Source of the DNA: Leucobacter zeae
GTDB lineage: Bacteria > Actinomycetota > Actinomycetes > Actinomycetales > Microbacteriaceae
NCBI RefSeq assembly: GCF_016758175.1
Contig: NZ_QYAB01000001.1
Span: 2,087,850 to 2,151,849, forward strand
Length of the DNA: 64,000 nt
Reading direction: 5' to 3'
Of this stretch, positions 8,396 to 16,814 are shown in pieces. Numbering within the stretch: position 1 is the first letter of the stretch; each line of letters opens with the position of its first letter. A program made the translations under genes and the position numbers. The notes beneath the pieces were generated by a model that had not been told where the DNA came from, searched no databases, and saw nothing but the letters and a program-made list of their open reading frames with translations.

Positions 8396-9282
8396 AGCGC
8401 CGCTCCCGCCGCGACGGCCTGGGCTGCGGCCCCGGAGGCGGAGGCAGTGCCGCCCTCGGCCGTGAGCACGCCGGTGGCGAGCAGCACGATGATCCCGATC
8501 CCGAGCGCGATGCGGTACACGACGAACGGCATGAAGCTGCGCTTCGAGATGTAGCCCATGAAGAACTTGATGACGAAGATCGCGACGATGAAGGCGATCG
8601 CCGTCGCGATGAGGGTCATCGACATCGGTGCCCCTCCGCTCGGCTCGCGCACCTCTTTGAAGAGCTTGTAGAAGCCCGACCCCAGCACGGCGGGGATCGC
8701 GAGGAGGAACGAGTACCGGGCCGCGGCCTCGCGCTTGTAGCCCATCACGAGGCCGGCCGTGATCGTGCCGCCCGAGCGCGAGACGCCGGGGATCAGCGCG
8801 AGCGCCTGCGCGAAGCCGTAGGCGAGGCCGTGCTTCCAGGTCAGCTGCTCGAGGGGGCGGGTCTTGCGGCCGATGCGGTCGGCGATGCCGAGCAGCACGC
8901 CGAAGACGATGAGCATGGTCGCCACGATCCAGAGCGAGCGGAACGTGGTGTCGATCTGATCCTGGAAGAGCAGGCCGAGCACGACGATCGGGATCGACCC
9001 GAGGATGATCCACCATCCCATGAGCGCGTCGGGGTCGTTGCGGCGCACCGTCTTCCCCGAGAGCGAGCGGAACCAGCGCCCGATGATGCGCACGATGTCG
9101 CGCCAGAAGAAGACGATGACCGCCGCCTCCGTGCCGATCTGCGTGATCGCGGTGAACGCGGCGCCGGCGTCGCCGATGCCCATCAGCTCGCTCGCGATGC
9201 GCAGGTGCGCGCTCGAGGACACCGGGAGGAACTCGGTGAGCCCCTGGATGATGCCGAGGAGGATCGCCTCGAAGATTCCCAT
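8392..9282 (-). CDS. uppP: Undecaprenyl-diphosphatase UppP (BacA)
   Basis: This membrane enzyme dephosphorylates undecaprenyl pyrophosphate, recycling the lipid carrier for peptidoglycan synthesis, and gives bacitracin tolerance when overproduced. The 296-residue protein opens with [20 protein letters not shown]-type sequence, the first signature with catalytic Glu, and has the second signature PGVSRSGGT near the middle plus about eight hydrophobic helices. Start ATG at 9282 has GAAAGGA six bases upstream. The uppP-mshC pair, with the M20 peptidase upstream, is a common arrangement in Microbacteriaceae. Confidence 0.95.
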   Translation of the reverse strand: MGIFEAILLGIIQGLTEFLPVSSSAHLRIASELMGIGDAGAAFTAITQIGTEAAVIVFFWRDIVRIIGRWFRSLSGKTVRRNDPDALMGWWIILGSIPIVVLGLLFQDQIDTTFRSLWIVATMLIVFGVLLGIADRIGRKTRPLEQLTWKHGLAYGFAQALALIPGVSRSGGTITAGLVMGYKREAAARYSFLLAIPAVLGSGFYKLFKEVREPSGGAPMSMTLIATAIAFIVAIFVIKFFMGYISKRSFMPFVVYRIALGIGIIVLLATGVLTAEGGTASASGAAAQAVAAGAAL

Positions 9283-9437
9283 CGTTTCCTTTCATCGCGG
9301 CACGCGCTCCGGTGCCGGACCTGAATCGGGCCGCCGTCCAGGATAACCCACGGGCGCGTTCGAAGTCCCTGAACGCGGCCGGGCGCGACGATGTTCCGCA
9401 GAGGCCTGCGGAACGCGGTCGCTCCCCGAGGATCGGG

Positions 9438-10769
9438 TCAGTAGCTGCGCAGCAGGTCCACGAGCACGCGGTGCCCGAAATCGAGCGCGTCGAGCGGCAC
9501 GCGCTCGTCGACTCCGTGGAACATGCCGGGGAAGTCGAGGTCGGCGGGGAGCCGCAGCGGCGCGAATCCGTACCCGGTGATCCCGAGGCGCGATAAGGCC
9601 TTGTTGTCGGTTCCGCCGGACAGCAGGTACGGCAGCACCCGCGCCTCGGGATCGTGCCGGCGCAGGCTCGCGGTCATCGCCTCGACGACCTCGCCGCCGA
9701 AGGGCACTTCGAGCCCGATGTCCGAGTGCACGGTCTCGATCTCGATGTCGGGGCCGACGATCTGCTGCACGAGGTCGAGGATCCCGTCCTGCTCCGCGGG
9801 CAGTGCGCGCACGTCGACGAGCGCCTCAGCCGTGTCCGGGATCACGTTGTGCTTGTAGCCGGCGGAGAGCACGGTGGGATTGCTCGTGTTCCGCAGGCTC
9901 GCATGGATGAACCCGCCGCCCTTGCCGAGGCGCAGCACGAGGTCCTCCGGGCTCGCCTCCGTCGGATCCTCGCCGAGGATCGACGCGAGCTCGTCCACCA
10001 GCTCGCGCGTCGTGTCGCACAGCGACAGCGGCCACTCGTGCCGACCGAGCGCCGCGATCGCCTCGGCGAGCCGCGTCACGGCGTTGTCGCGCCAGACCCG
10101 GGATCCGTGGGCGGCGGTCCCCCTGGCGCGCAGTCGGATCCAGTCGAGCGACTTCTCCCCCGTCTGAATGAGATAGGCCCGCGTGCCCTCGACGTCGATC
10201 GAGTATCCCCCGACCTCGCTGATCGCGGTGCCCGCGCCGGCGAAGAGCTCGGGGTGGTGCTCCACGAGATAGTGCGACCCGAAGATCCCGCCGTTCTCCT
10301 CGTCCGCGAAGAACGCGAGGACGACGTCGCGCCGCGGCCGTTCCCCGGCGCGCAGCAGTTCGGCGATCGCGGTGAGGATCATCGCGTCCATGTCCTTCAT
10401 GTCGACCGCGCCGCGGCCCCACAGCATCCCGTCCTTGACCGCGCCCGCGAACGGATCCACCGTCCAGTTGGCCGCATCCGCCGGAACCACGTCGAGGTGC
10501 CCGTGGAGCACGAGCGCGGGCAGCGACGGGTCGGCCCCGGCGACGCGAGCGATCACGCTCGCGCGGCCGGGGGCGGACTCGATGATCCGCGGCTCCAGAC
10601 CCAGATCGGAAAGGTACGCGGCGACGTAGTCTGCGGCCGGGCGCTCGGGTTCGGCGTCGCCCCCGCCGCGATTCGTCGTGTCGATGCGGATCAGGTCGCG
10701 GGCGACCCGCGCGGTCTCTGAGAGGGCCTGCTCGCCCGATTCGGTGCTCTGGCTCGTCGCGGTGCTCAT
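9438..10769 (-). CDS. M20/M25/M40 family metallopeptidase
   Basis: A 443-residue cytosolic zinc hydrolase of the ArgE/DapE/carboxypeptidase group. Metal-ligand motifs are visible: LHGHLDVVP (His, with Asp two residues on), GRGAVDMKD (bridging Asp), FADEENGG (catalytic and ligand Glu pair), and a C-terminal segment with the last His in FHGVDERV. The dimerisation (lid) domain lies between the third and last motifs (TAAHGSRVWRDN). Substrate cannot be read from the sequence; dipeptides or N-acyl amino acids are typical. ATG at 10769 follows TACGCT by six bases with no ribosome site. It is transcribed separately from uppP, which has its own ribosome site 155 bp downstream. Confidence 0.85.
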   Translation of the reverse strand: MSTATSQSTESGEQALSETARVARDLIRIDTTNRGGGDAEPERPAADYVAAYLSDLGLEPRIIESAPGRASVIARVAGADPSLPALVLHGHLDVVPADAANWTVDPFAGAVKDGMLWGRGAVDMKDMDAMILTAIAELLRAGERPRRDVVLAFFADEENGGIFGSHYLVEHHPELFAGAGTAISEVGGYSIDVEGTRAYLIQTGEKSLDWIRLRARGTAAHGSRVWRDNAVTRLAEAIAALGRHEWPLSLCDTTRELVDELASILGEDPTEASPEDLVLRLGKGGGFIHASLRNTSNPTVLSAGYKHNVIPDTAEALVDVRALPAEQDGILDLVQQIVGPDIEIETVHSDIGLEVPFGGEVVEAMTASLRRHDPEARVLPYLLSGGTDNKALSRLGITGYGFAPLRLPADLDFPGMFHGVDERVPLDALDFGHRVLVDLLRSY

Positions 10770-10775
10770 GCCCCC

Positions 10776-10781
10776 AGCGTA
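10776..10781 (-). promoter_or_regulatory. -10 element of leaderless M20 peptidase promoter
   Basis: TACGCT on the minus strand, six bases before the ATG at 10769. Confidence 0.5.
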
Positions 10782-10842
10782 GCCGGACGATGCGGAGAGG
10801 GACCCGGCATGACGATTCGCGACACGGCCTCGCGCGGAGCGC

Positions 10843-11673
10843 TCACCGGAGCGAGGTGCGCCGTTCGACCGAGCGGACCGCCCACCAGGCGAGCAGCGCA
10901 GTCACCAGGATCGAGAGCGGCAGCATCCCGAGGCCGATCACTCCGGGTTCCGTCGACCCGCCGTCCTCGATCGCGACGACGAAGTCGGACCACATGCCCT
11001 GGGCGACGAACGCACCGGCGTCGGGGCCCGTGAGCCGCATCCCGAACGGGAGGAAGAGCATCGCGGCGAGGCCGAGCACCTGCATCACGACGTACAGCAG
11101 CGCACCGCCGATGACCGGCGCGCCGAATCCCAGGCGGTTGAAGCGCCCCTCGGCACCGATCGTCATGAGCGCGCTCCCCGCGACGACGATGTAGACCAGA
11201 TTGACCAGCACCGATGCCGCCGCGAACCAGAGCGCCGAAGCGTCGACGACGGAGAGCGTTTCGCGGAGCTGCGCGACGCCGTCAGCGAGCGGCACCGCGT
11301 TCGCCATCGTGAAACTCGCGAATCCCACAGCGCCTCCGACGAGGGTGAGCGCCGCGGCGACGAGCGCGACCGCCAGACCGAAGAGCGTCTTGGAGGCGTA
11401 CAGGGTGCGGCCCCGGACCGGGATCGACATCGTGAAGTACCCTTCGCGCCCGTACATCGTGCGCCAGTAGCAGGCGGCGAGCAGCGCGAGGGCGACGGGC
11501 ACGAACATCGCGGTGACGAGGAGGCCGAGGACGAACCCGATTCCGCCGACCACGGGTATGCGCAGCGCATTCGTGGCGAACGAGACGAGCGCGACGAGGA
11601 GCATGAGCCCGAAGGCCGTGGCGAAGAGCCTGCGGGTCGAGCGGAACTCCTGCGTGAGCAGCGTGGACATCAT
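10843..11673 (-). CDS. ABC-2 type transporter permease of a GntR-linked ABC system
   Basis: A 276-residue membrane protein with about six hydrophobic helices, beginning MMSTLLTQEFRSTRRLFATAFGLMLLV. The layout matches ABC-2/YtrC-D-like permeases encoded beside YtrA-type regulators. The start overlaps the ATPase stop by four bases (ATGA), and AAGGTG lies about ten bases before it. With a single permease and a single ATPase the transporter would be a homodimer. The substrate is unknown; such systems often respond to cell-wall-active compounds or export peptides, but nothing in this sequence settles that. Confidence 0.7.
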   Translation of the reverse strand: MMSTLLTQEFRSTRRLFATAFGLMLLVALVSFATNALRIPVVGGIGFVLGLLVTAMFVPVALALLAACYWRTMYGREGYFTMSIPVRGRTLYASKTLFGLAVALVAAALTLVGGAVGFASFTMANAVPLADGVAQLRETLSVVDASALWFAAASVLVNLVYIVVAGSALMTIGAEGRFNRLGFGAPVIGGALLYVVMQVLGLAAMLFLPFGMRLTGPDAGAFVAQGMWSDFVVAIEDGGSTEPGVIGLGMLPLSILVTALLAWWAVRSVERRTSLR

Positions 11674-12389
11674 GATGCGTACACCTTTCGAAAGAGCGAA
11701 TCGAGCCCCATGCCGTGCGTCTCGCGCAATGCATCGGCCGGCCCCTGCAGCAGCACCTCTCCGCCGCGGAGGAACACGACGGAGTCGACGACGGCTTCGA
11801 CGTCCTGGATGAGATGCGTGGACATGAGCATCAGCGCGTCCTCCTCGAAGTTCGAGATGATGCCCCGCAGGATCACATCGCGGGACGCCGGATCGACCCC
11901 GGAGATCGGTTCGTCGAGCAGATAGACCCTCGCGCGTCGGGACATCGCGAGCGATATCTGCAGCTTCTCGCGCATGCCCTTCGACATCTCGCGAAGCGTG
12001 CGGTCCCCGGGCAATCCGAAGAAGTCGATCATCCGGCGCGCGCGATCCGCGTCGAAGTCGTCGAAGAAGCGCGCATACTGCGCGATCGATTCCGCGGGCC
12101 TCTGGCCGTCGGGCAGGAACGAGGCGTCGGGGAGGAAGGAGACGAGCGCCTTCGACTCCGGGCCGGGCGCATGGCCCGCCACTCGCACGTCCCCCTCCCA
12201 GTCCGCGAGCAGCCCGGCGAGGATCTTGAGCAGCGTCGTCTTGCCGGAGCCGTTGTCCCCCATGAGGCCGACGATCTGACCGGGTGCGAGTTCGAGGTCG
12301 ATCCCGTTCAGCACGGTCCGACCGCCGTAGGCCTTCGTGAGCCCGCGCACCCGGACCACGGGTTCTCTCGCATGCGTCGCATCGGTCAT
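11670..12389 (-). CDS. ABC transporter ATP-binding protein (YtrB-like)
   Basis: A 239-residue ABC ATPase. Visible motifs are Walker A GDNGSGKTT (about 44-52), signature MSKGMREKLQIS, which is the divergent form used by drug/lantibiotic-type exporters instead of LSGGQ, Walker B VYLLDEPISGVD, and switch His in MSTHLIQD. It energises the permease encoded directly downstream. ATG at 12389 overlaps the GntR stop by four bases and has GGAAGGA nine bases upstream. The MSKGM signature and the GntR partner point to the YtrB/BcrA-like group. Confidence 0.85.
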   Translation of the reverse strand: MTDATHAREPVVRVRGLTKAYGGRTVLNGIDLELAPGQIVGLMGDNGSGKTTLLKILAGLLADWEGDVRVAGHAPGPESKALVSFLPDASFLPDGQRPAESIAQYARFFDDFDADRARRMIDFFGLPGDRTLREMSKGMREKLQISLAMSRRARVYLLDEPISGVDPASRDVILRGIISNFEEDALMLMSTHLIQDVEAVVDSVVFLRGGEVLLQGPADALRETHGMGLDSLFRKVYAS

Positions 12390-12850
12390 TGGTTCGTCCT
12401 TCCGTCCTGCGCCGGTGAATCGGCGGCGTTCGTGGTCCGGGAGCTCGGCTCCCGGTGGGGTTCGGGATCGACGCGGGCCGCGGGATCCGCAACCGCGATC
12501 CGCCAGCGGCCCGCCAGCAGATCGGTCGCTTCGGCGAGGCTCATTCCGATGCCGGAGACTGCGATGGCGAAGCCGTCGACGGTCTCTGCGGCGATGGCCC
12601 GCCGTGCTGCGGAGACGGCCTCGGCGTCCGTCGTCACGAAGCGACCGGAGGTGCGCTCGGTCGACGTGAGCCCGCGCCGATCCACCTCCGCGAGCGCCTT
12701 CTGCACCGTGTTCGGGTTCACGCCGAGGTCGAGCGCGAGTTCGCGCACGGACGGGAGTTTGCGACCCGAGGGCCACTCCCCTGAAACGATCCGCCGGCAG
12801 AACTCGTCCACAAGCTGCGCCCAGATCGGCCGGGATTCGTCGATCTCCAT
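12386..12850 (-). CDS. GntR family regulator, YtrA subfamily
   Basis: A one-component repressor. Residues 1-72 are a GntR winged helix-turn-helix (IWAQLVDEFCRRIVSGEW, then LPSVRELALDLGVNPNTVQKALAEVDRRG). The C-terminal part is short, as in YtrA proteins, and ends in a Pro/Ser/Arg-rich tail. Start 12850 is chosen because YtrA proteins begin just before the IDESRPIW-like segment and GGAG lies upstream. An ATG at 12907 is in frame but would start inside the promoter. The gene is first in a three-gene operon with the ABC ATPase and permease and is probably autoregulated through the palindrome at 12908-12931. Confidence 0.85.
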   Translation of the reverse strand: MEIDESRPIWAQLVDEFCRRIVSGEWPSGRKLPSVRELALDLGVNPNTVQKALAEVDRRGLTSTERTSGRFVTTDAEAVSAARRAIAAETVDGFAIAVSGIGMSLAEATDLLAGRWRIAVADPAARVDPEPHREPSSRTTNAADSPAQDGRTNQ

Positions 12851-12907
12851 CTGGCCCCATCTCCGGGCGGCCGGTACCGCCACCCATCGGTCATCACGTT
12901 GATTCAT

Positions 12908-12931
12908 ACTGTATTACGACAATAATACAGT
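12908..12931 (-). promoter_or_regulatory. Palindromic operator overlapping the GntR-ABC operon promoter
   Basis: A perfect inverted repeat with arms ACTGTATTA and TAATACAGT and a 6-bp spacer. Read on the minus strand, TTGACC (12932-12937) lies just upstream as a -35, and TACAGT (12908-12913) sits 18 bp downstream as a -10, so the operator fills the promoter spacer. That is where an autorepressor of the YtrA type would block polymerase. The promoter places the transcript start near 12901, leaving a leader of about 50 bases before the 12850 start codon. Confidence 0.75.
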
Positions 12932-13060
12932 GGTCAAGTGCGCAGCATCGATCGAGCACCATCGACCGCGAGCGCGATCGCTCCGCGGGCCGCGAGACGC
13001 CGAGAGGCATCTGGGGACGCGGCGAGACACGGCGAGGCGGGGCGAGTCCCCGAGAAACGC

Positions 13061-13105
13061 AAAAGGCTCCCGGCCCGAGAATTCCATCTCAGGCCGAGAG
13101 CCTTT
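13061..13105 (-). terminator. Rho-independent terminator after tRNA-Leu(GAG)
   Basis: Arms at 13062-13080 and 13087-13105 pair over 19 positions, two of them G-U, around a 6-base loop. On the minus strand the stem is followed by a T-rich stretch. It lies just past the tRNA 3' end. Confidence 0.8.
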
Positions 13106-13114
13106 CAGTTCGCG

Positions 13115-13199
13115 TGCGCGGAGGGGGACTTGAACCCCCACGCCCTAATACGGGCACTAGCACCTCAAGCTAGCGCGTCTGCCATTCCGCCACCCGCGC
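13115..13199 (-). tRNA. tRNA-Leu (anticodon GAG)
   Basis: 85 nt. The acceptor stem GCGCGGG pairs with the 3' CTCCGCGC segment, and the D arm starts TGGCGGAATGGCAGACGCG. The anticodon stem is CTAGC/GCTAG with loop TTGAGGT, giving GAG. A long variable arm (class II) and the T-loop GGGTTCAAGTCCC complete it. CCA is not encoded. It reads CUC/CUU codons. Confidence 0.93.
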
Positions 13200-13342
13200 G
13201 AACTGTTCCGGACCTTCATCGGCCGAACAAGTAGATAACTTAGCACGGATACGGAGGCGGCACGAATCGTCGTCGCGAATCGCGTTTTCCGGGCGTTTCG
13301 CACCGGCGCGACCCCTCGATTCCCCCGCGCGCGCGAATCCGA

Positions 13343-13387
13343 GTGAGTTCGTGCGAGTCTGCCCCGCTCCACGCAGCACGAACTCAC
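13343..13387 (-). terminator. Inverted repeat downstream of the YbaK gene (possible terminator)
   Basis: Perfect 12-bp arms GTGAGTTCGTGC (13343-13354) and GCACGAACTCAC (13376-13387) with a 21-base loop, starting 14 bp past the stop codon. There is no T-run, so termination is a guess. Confidence 0.4.
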
Positions 13388-13401
13388 ACGAAGTCGCCCC
13401 G

Positions 13402-13938
13402 TCACCGCGGGCCGATGCGCTCCGGTGCCGTCCGGCGCGGTTCCGGGCGGCCGATGTCCGCCAGCACCGCACCGGTCGCACGCACGAGGTCCGCCGGGTC
13501 CAGCTCGAGGTCGAGGCCGCGGCGGCCTCCCGAGACGAGCACGGTCGCATGCTGTCCGGCCGACGCGTCGAGCACCGTGCGGATCCTCGTGCGCTGACCG
13601 ATCGGGCTGATCCCGCCCACCACGTACCCGGTCTTCCGCTCGGCGACCGCGGGGTCCGCCATCTCCGCTCGCTTGCCCCCGAGCGCCGCGGCGAGCGCTT
13701 TCAGGTCGAGCTTGCCGGAGACCGGCACGATCGCGACCGCCAAAGCGCCGTCCACGTCGGCGAGCAGGGTCTTGAAGACGCGCTCCGGGGCCGCGCCGAG
13801 CGCCTCCGCGGCCTCCGCGCCGTAGTCGTCCACGGCGGGGTCGTGCGCGTACGCGCGGGCCGCGAACGGGATGCCCGCACGGGTCAGCGCCGTCGTCGCC
13901 GGAGTGGATGCCGAGTGTCCCGTTCGTTGCTTCGCCAC
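13402..13938 (-). CDS. ybaK: YbaK/EbsC-family aminoacyl-tRNA deacylase
   Basis: A 178-residue member of the YbaK/ProX family, which hydrolyses misacylated tRNAs such as Cys-tRNA(Pro). Family features are ERVFKTLLADVDG with the conserved catalytic-region Lys, VAIVPVSGKLDLKALA, and KTGYVVGGISPIGQRTRIRTVLD, the glycine-rich substrate loop. GTG at 13938 is taken as the start because TAGGGT (13945-13950) ends six bases upstream; a GTG two codons earlier would abut the hexamer. It stands alone between the tRNA-Leu and helicase genes. Confidence 0.85.
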   Translation of the reverse strand: MAKQRTGHSASTPATTALTRAGIPFAARAYAHDPAVDDYGAEAAEALGAAPERVFKTLLADVDGALAVAIVPVSGKLDLKALAAALGGKRAEMADPAVAERKTGYVVGGISPIGQRTRIRTVLDASAGQHATVLVSGGRRGLDLELDPADLVRATGAVLADIGRPEPRRTAPERIGPR

Positions 13939-13944
13939 ACGCAC

Positions 13945-13950
13945 ACCCTA
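13945..13950 (-). promoter_or_regulatory. -10 element of leaderless ybaK promoter
   Basis: TAGGGT on the minus strand, six bases before GTG 13938. Confidence 0.5.
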
Positions 13951-13988
13951 CGACGATTCAGCGCCGGGGACGCCTGCCGCATCCGCGA

Positions 13989-15797
13989 CTATGGGCGCAG
14001 TCGGCGGCGCAGCAGGTCGATGCGCTTCTGCAGCTGGGTCACCGAGGCCTGGGCGACCGCGGGGCCGCCGCAGACCCGGCGCAGTTCGGTATGCACGTCC
14101 TTGTGCGGCTCCCCGGAGACCTTCGCGTACATGCCGACCAGCGAGCTCAGCAGCTTGCGCTGCTCTCCGAGCGTGCGGTGGAGCGCCTCCGGCGCCTCCG
14201 ACTTCTCCGGGGCGTGCTCGAGGATCCCCTGCCGCGCTGCCGAACGCCTCGCCTGTTTGGCCTGGCGCTGCTGCAGCAGGGCCTTCACCTCCTGCGGTTC
14301 GAGGAGGCCGGGGAATCCGAGGAAGTCGAGCTCCTCCTCCGTCTCGACCTCCGCATAGCCGCCGAACTCCGCGCCGTCGAAGACCGCGCGGTCGAAGTGC
14401 GCGTCGGAGCCCAGCGCCGCGTACGCGAACCCCTCGCCCTCGAGCAGCTCGGACGACGCCTGATCCCCGCGCTCGGCCTCCGCCATGAGGGCGGCCTCGG
14501 CATCCCACATCTCCTCGGCGCTCTTCGGACCCTCGAGCACGTGGTTGCGCTCCTTCTCGAGCTCCGAGGCGAGCTGCATGAGGGCCGGCACGTTGGGGAT
14601 GAAGACCGATGCGACCTCGCCGCGGCGGCGCGAGCGCACGAAGCGGCCGATCGCCTGGGCGAAGAAGAGCGGGGTCGACGAGCTGGTCGCGTACACGCCG
14701 ACGGCCAGGCGCGGCACGTCGACCCCCTCGGACACCATCCGCACCGCGACCATCCAGCGCGAATCGCCCTGGGAGTACTCGTCGATGCGGGCGGAGGCGC
14801 CGACGTCGTCCGAGAGGATCAGCGCGACCTCCTCCCCCGATATCTCGTGCAGCTGGCGCGCGTACGACTTCGCGGCGGCGTGGTCGGTCGCGATGACGAG
14901 CCCGCCGGCATCGGGGATCTGCTGCCGCACCTCGGTCAGGCGCCGGTCAGCGGCCCGGAGCACCTTGGCGATCCAGTCGCCCGACGGGTCGAGCGCCGTG
15001 CGCCACGCCTGCGAGGTGATGTCCTTGGTGTTGCCCTCGCCGAGCGAGGCCTCCATCTCCTCGCCGGCCGAGGTCTGCCAGCGCATCTTCCCGGCGTACA
15101 CCATGAAGATGACGGGCCGCACGATGCCGTCGGCGAGCGCACGGCCGTAGCCGTAGTCGTAGTCCGTCAGCGAGATGCGGGAGCCGTCGCCCTGGGGCGC
15201 GTACTGCACGAAGGGAATGGGCGCCTCGTCCGACCGGAACGGCGTCCCCGTGAGCGACAGGCGCCGCCTGGCCGACCCGTAGGCCTCGCGGATGGCGTCG
15301 CCCCAGCTCAGGGCGTCGCCTCCGTGGTGCACCTCGTCGAGGATCACGAGGGTATCGGCGCTCTCCGTGAGCAGCCGGTGCTGCACGGGCTTCATCGCGA
15401 CCTGCGCGTAGGTCACCGCCACGCCGTGGTAATGGCGCCCGTAGCCGAGCCCGTCGCTGTTGGAGTAGTCGGGATTGAGGCGGATCCCCGCGCGCGCCGC
15501 GGCGTCGGCCCACTGGGTCTTCAGGTGCTCCGTGGGGGCCACCACGATGATCTGTGAGACCGTGCGGTTCGAGCGCAGGATCGCCGCGAGTCGCAGCGCG
15601 AACGTCGTCTTGCCGGCGCCCGGCGTCGCTGAGGCCAGGAAGTCCCTGGGGTTCTCCTCGAGATAGAGGCGAATCGCCTCCTCCTGCCATTTCCGCAGGG
15701 TTCCCGCGGTGCCGTGCGCGGCCCGTTCGGGGTACGCGGGAGGCAGGTGTTCGGCTGCACTCGTCCCCGGGAGATGGAGCTCGCCGGATTCTGTCAC
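13989..15797 (-). CDS. DEAD/DEAH-box (SF2) helicase
   Basis: A 602-residue superfamily 2 helicase typical of actinobacteria. Motifs in order: Q-like LRKWQEEAI (about 34-42), Walker A TPGAGKTT (58-65), motif Ia IVVAPTEHLKTQW, motif II DEVHH (154-158), motif III LTGTPFRSD, and motif VI FAQAIGRFVRSRRR. The C-terminal 150 residues are helical, ending in a DNA/RNA-binding-like segment with RIDLLRRRLRP. Substrate and pathway are unknown; the layout resembles UvrB/RecG-like and ResIII-type translocases. GTG at 15797 is chosen because TAGAAT (15806-15811) lies eight bases upstream. Confidence 0.85.
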   Translation of the reverse strand: MTESGELHLPGTSAAEHLPPAYPERAAHGTAGTLRKWQEEAIRLYLEENPRDFLASATPGAGKTTFALRLAAILRSNRTVSQIIVVAPTEHLKTQWADAAARAGIRLNPDYSNSDGLGYGRHYHGVAVTYAQVAMKPVQHRLLTESADTLVILDEVHHGGDALSWGDAIREAYGSARRRLSLTGTPFRSDEAPIPFVQYAPQGDGSRISLTDYDYGYGRALADGIVRPVIFMVYAGKMRWQTSAGEEMEASLGEGNTKDITSQAWRTALDPSGDWIAKVLRAADRRLTEVRQQIPDAGGLVIATDHAAAKSYARQLHEISGEEVALILSDDVGASARIDEYSQGDSRWMVAVRMVSEGVDVPRLAVGVYATSSSTPLFFAQAIGRFVRSRRRGEVASVFIPNVPALMQLASELEKERNHVLEGPKSAEEMWDAEAALMAEAERGDQASSELLEGEGFAYAALGSDAHFDRAVFDGAEFGGYAEVETEEELDFLGFPGLLEPQEVKALLQQRQAKQARRSAARQGILEHAPEKSEAPEALHRTLGEQRKLLSSLVGMYAKVSGEPHKDVHTELRRVCGGPAVAQASVTQLQKRIDLLRRRLRP

Positions 15798-15805
15798 AGC
15801 GTTCG

Positions 15806-15811
15806 ATTCTA
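15806..15811 (-). promoter_or_regulatory. -10 element of leaderless helicase promoter
   Basis: TAGAAT on the minus strand, eight bases before GTG 15797. Confidence 0.45.
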
Positions 15812-15890
15812 ACCGAGCCGACCCTGGCGGCGGGCCGTGCGCGGAGTCCGACCGGGCTGCGGGCGCCGCCTCCGCTGGCGACGCGCCGGA

Positions 15891-15896
15891 TAGGAT
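15891..15896 (+). promoter_or_regulatory. -10 element of SGNH hydrolase promoter
   Basis: TAGGAT, eight bases before ATG 15905; no ribosome site. Confidence 0.45.
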
Positions 15897-15904
15897 GAAG
15901 CCGT

Positions 15905-16792
15905 ATGCATCGAAACCCGCCGCGCGCTGCGCGGCCCGAGCAGCAGGGGTGTGCAGTGGTCGAGAACCGGGCCTCCGACGCCGATCCGGCGGAGCGCGTC
16001 GAACTGCCCTGGTCGCGTTTCGTCGCGATCGGGGATTCATTCACCGAGGGCGTCGGCGACCCCGATGCCGACAGCCCCGGGGGCCTGCGCGGCTGGGCCG
16101 ACCGGTTCGCCGAGGTGCTCGGCGGATTCGACGCGGAGTTCTCGTACGCGAACCTCGCCGTCAGGGGCAAGCTGATCCAGCAGATCTCCGACGAGCAGGT
16201 CGACGCCGCGCTCGACCTCCGACCCGACCTGATCAGCGTCTGCGCAGGCGGCAACGACGTGATCCGCCCCGGCACCGACCCCGACGAGGTGGCCGCGAAG
16301 CTCGACCGCGTGCTCGAGCGGCTGAGCGAGACCGGTGCGACGATCCTCGTCTTCACCGGCGTCGACGTCGCCTTCCAGCCCGTGTTCCGGTCCATCCGCG
16401 GCAAGGTCGCGATCTTCAACGAGAACGTGCGCAAGGTCGCTCAGCGCCACGACTGCATCGTCGTGGATCAGTGGGCGATCGAAGAGCTGCAGGACAGCCG
16501 CTACTGGGCGGGCGATCGCCTGCATCTGAACGCGCTCGGGCACCACACGATCGCGCGCGCCGCACTCGACGCGCTCAACGTACCGCACGACCTCGCCCCC
16601 CTCGACCCGCCGGCGCTGCCGGTGCGGACCTGGCGCCACGCGCGCAAGGAGGACGTCGTCTGGGCCAGGGAGCACCTGGTGCCCTGGGTGGTCCGCCGGA
16701 TCAAGCACGTTTCCTCGGGCGACCACATCGAGCCGAAGCGCCCCCTGCCGGGCACTGTGCGAATCCCCAGGCACGACGCGGGCGATGCCTGA
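15905..16792 (+). CDS. SGNH/GDSL-family hydrolase
   Basis: A 295-residue esterase/lipase-like protein with the four SGNH blocks: block I AIGDSFTEG (nucleophile Ser about 47), block II Gly in NLAVRGK, block III GGNDV (Asn), and block V DRLHLNALGHH (Asp and His). There is no signal peptide, so it probably acts in the cytosol. A basic C-terminal extension (about 240-295) goes beyond the hydrolase domain. The first 30 residues are low-complexity; a GTG about 18 codons in is an alternative start. Substrate unknown. Confidence 0.85.
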   Translation: MHRNPPRAARPEQQGCAVVENRASDADPAERVELPWSRFVAIGDSFTEGVGDPDADSPGGLRGWADRFAEVLGGFDAEFSYANLAVRGKLIQQISDEQVDAALDLRPDLISVCAGGNDVIRPGTDPDEVAAKLDRVLERLSETGATILVFTGVDVAFQPVFRSIRGKVAIFNENVRKVAQRHDCIVVDQWAIEELQDSRYWAGDRLHLNALGHHTIARAALDALNVPHDLAPLDPPALPVRTWRHARKEDVVWAREHLVPWVVRRIKHVSSGDHIEPKRPLPGTVRIPRHDAGDA

Positions 16793-16802
16793 CCCGAGCG
16801 AG

Positions 16803-16808
16803 TAGGGT
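16803..16808 (+). promoter_or_regulatory. -10 element of leaderless GerW-like gene promoter
   Basis: TAGGGT, six bases before ATG 16815. It falls just after the SGNH stop codon. Confidence 0.5.
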
Positions 16809-16814
16809 GAAGCC

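Noticed and set aside
12851-12907. Longer GntR protein starting at ATG 12907
   Set aside because: That start would sit at the -10 of the predicted promoter and adds residues not seen at the start of YtrA regulators.
13115-13199. tRNA-Leu as an integration site with a nearby mobile element
   Set aside because: No integrase, no duplicated tRNA 3' end and no compositional shift next to any of the three tRNAs.
13201-13401. Small gene between tRNA-Leu and ybaK
   Set aside because: Short frames there have no ribosome site or leaderless promoter and no recognisable sequence; the region holds the tRNA promoter area and an inverted repeat only.
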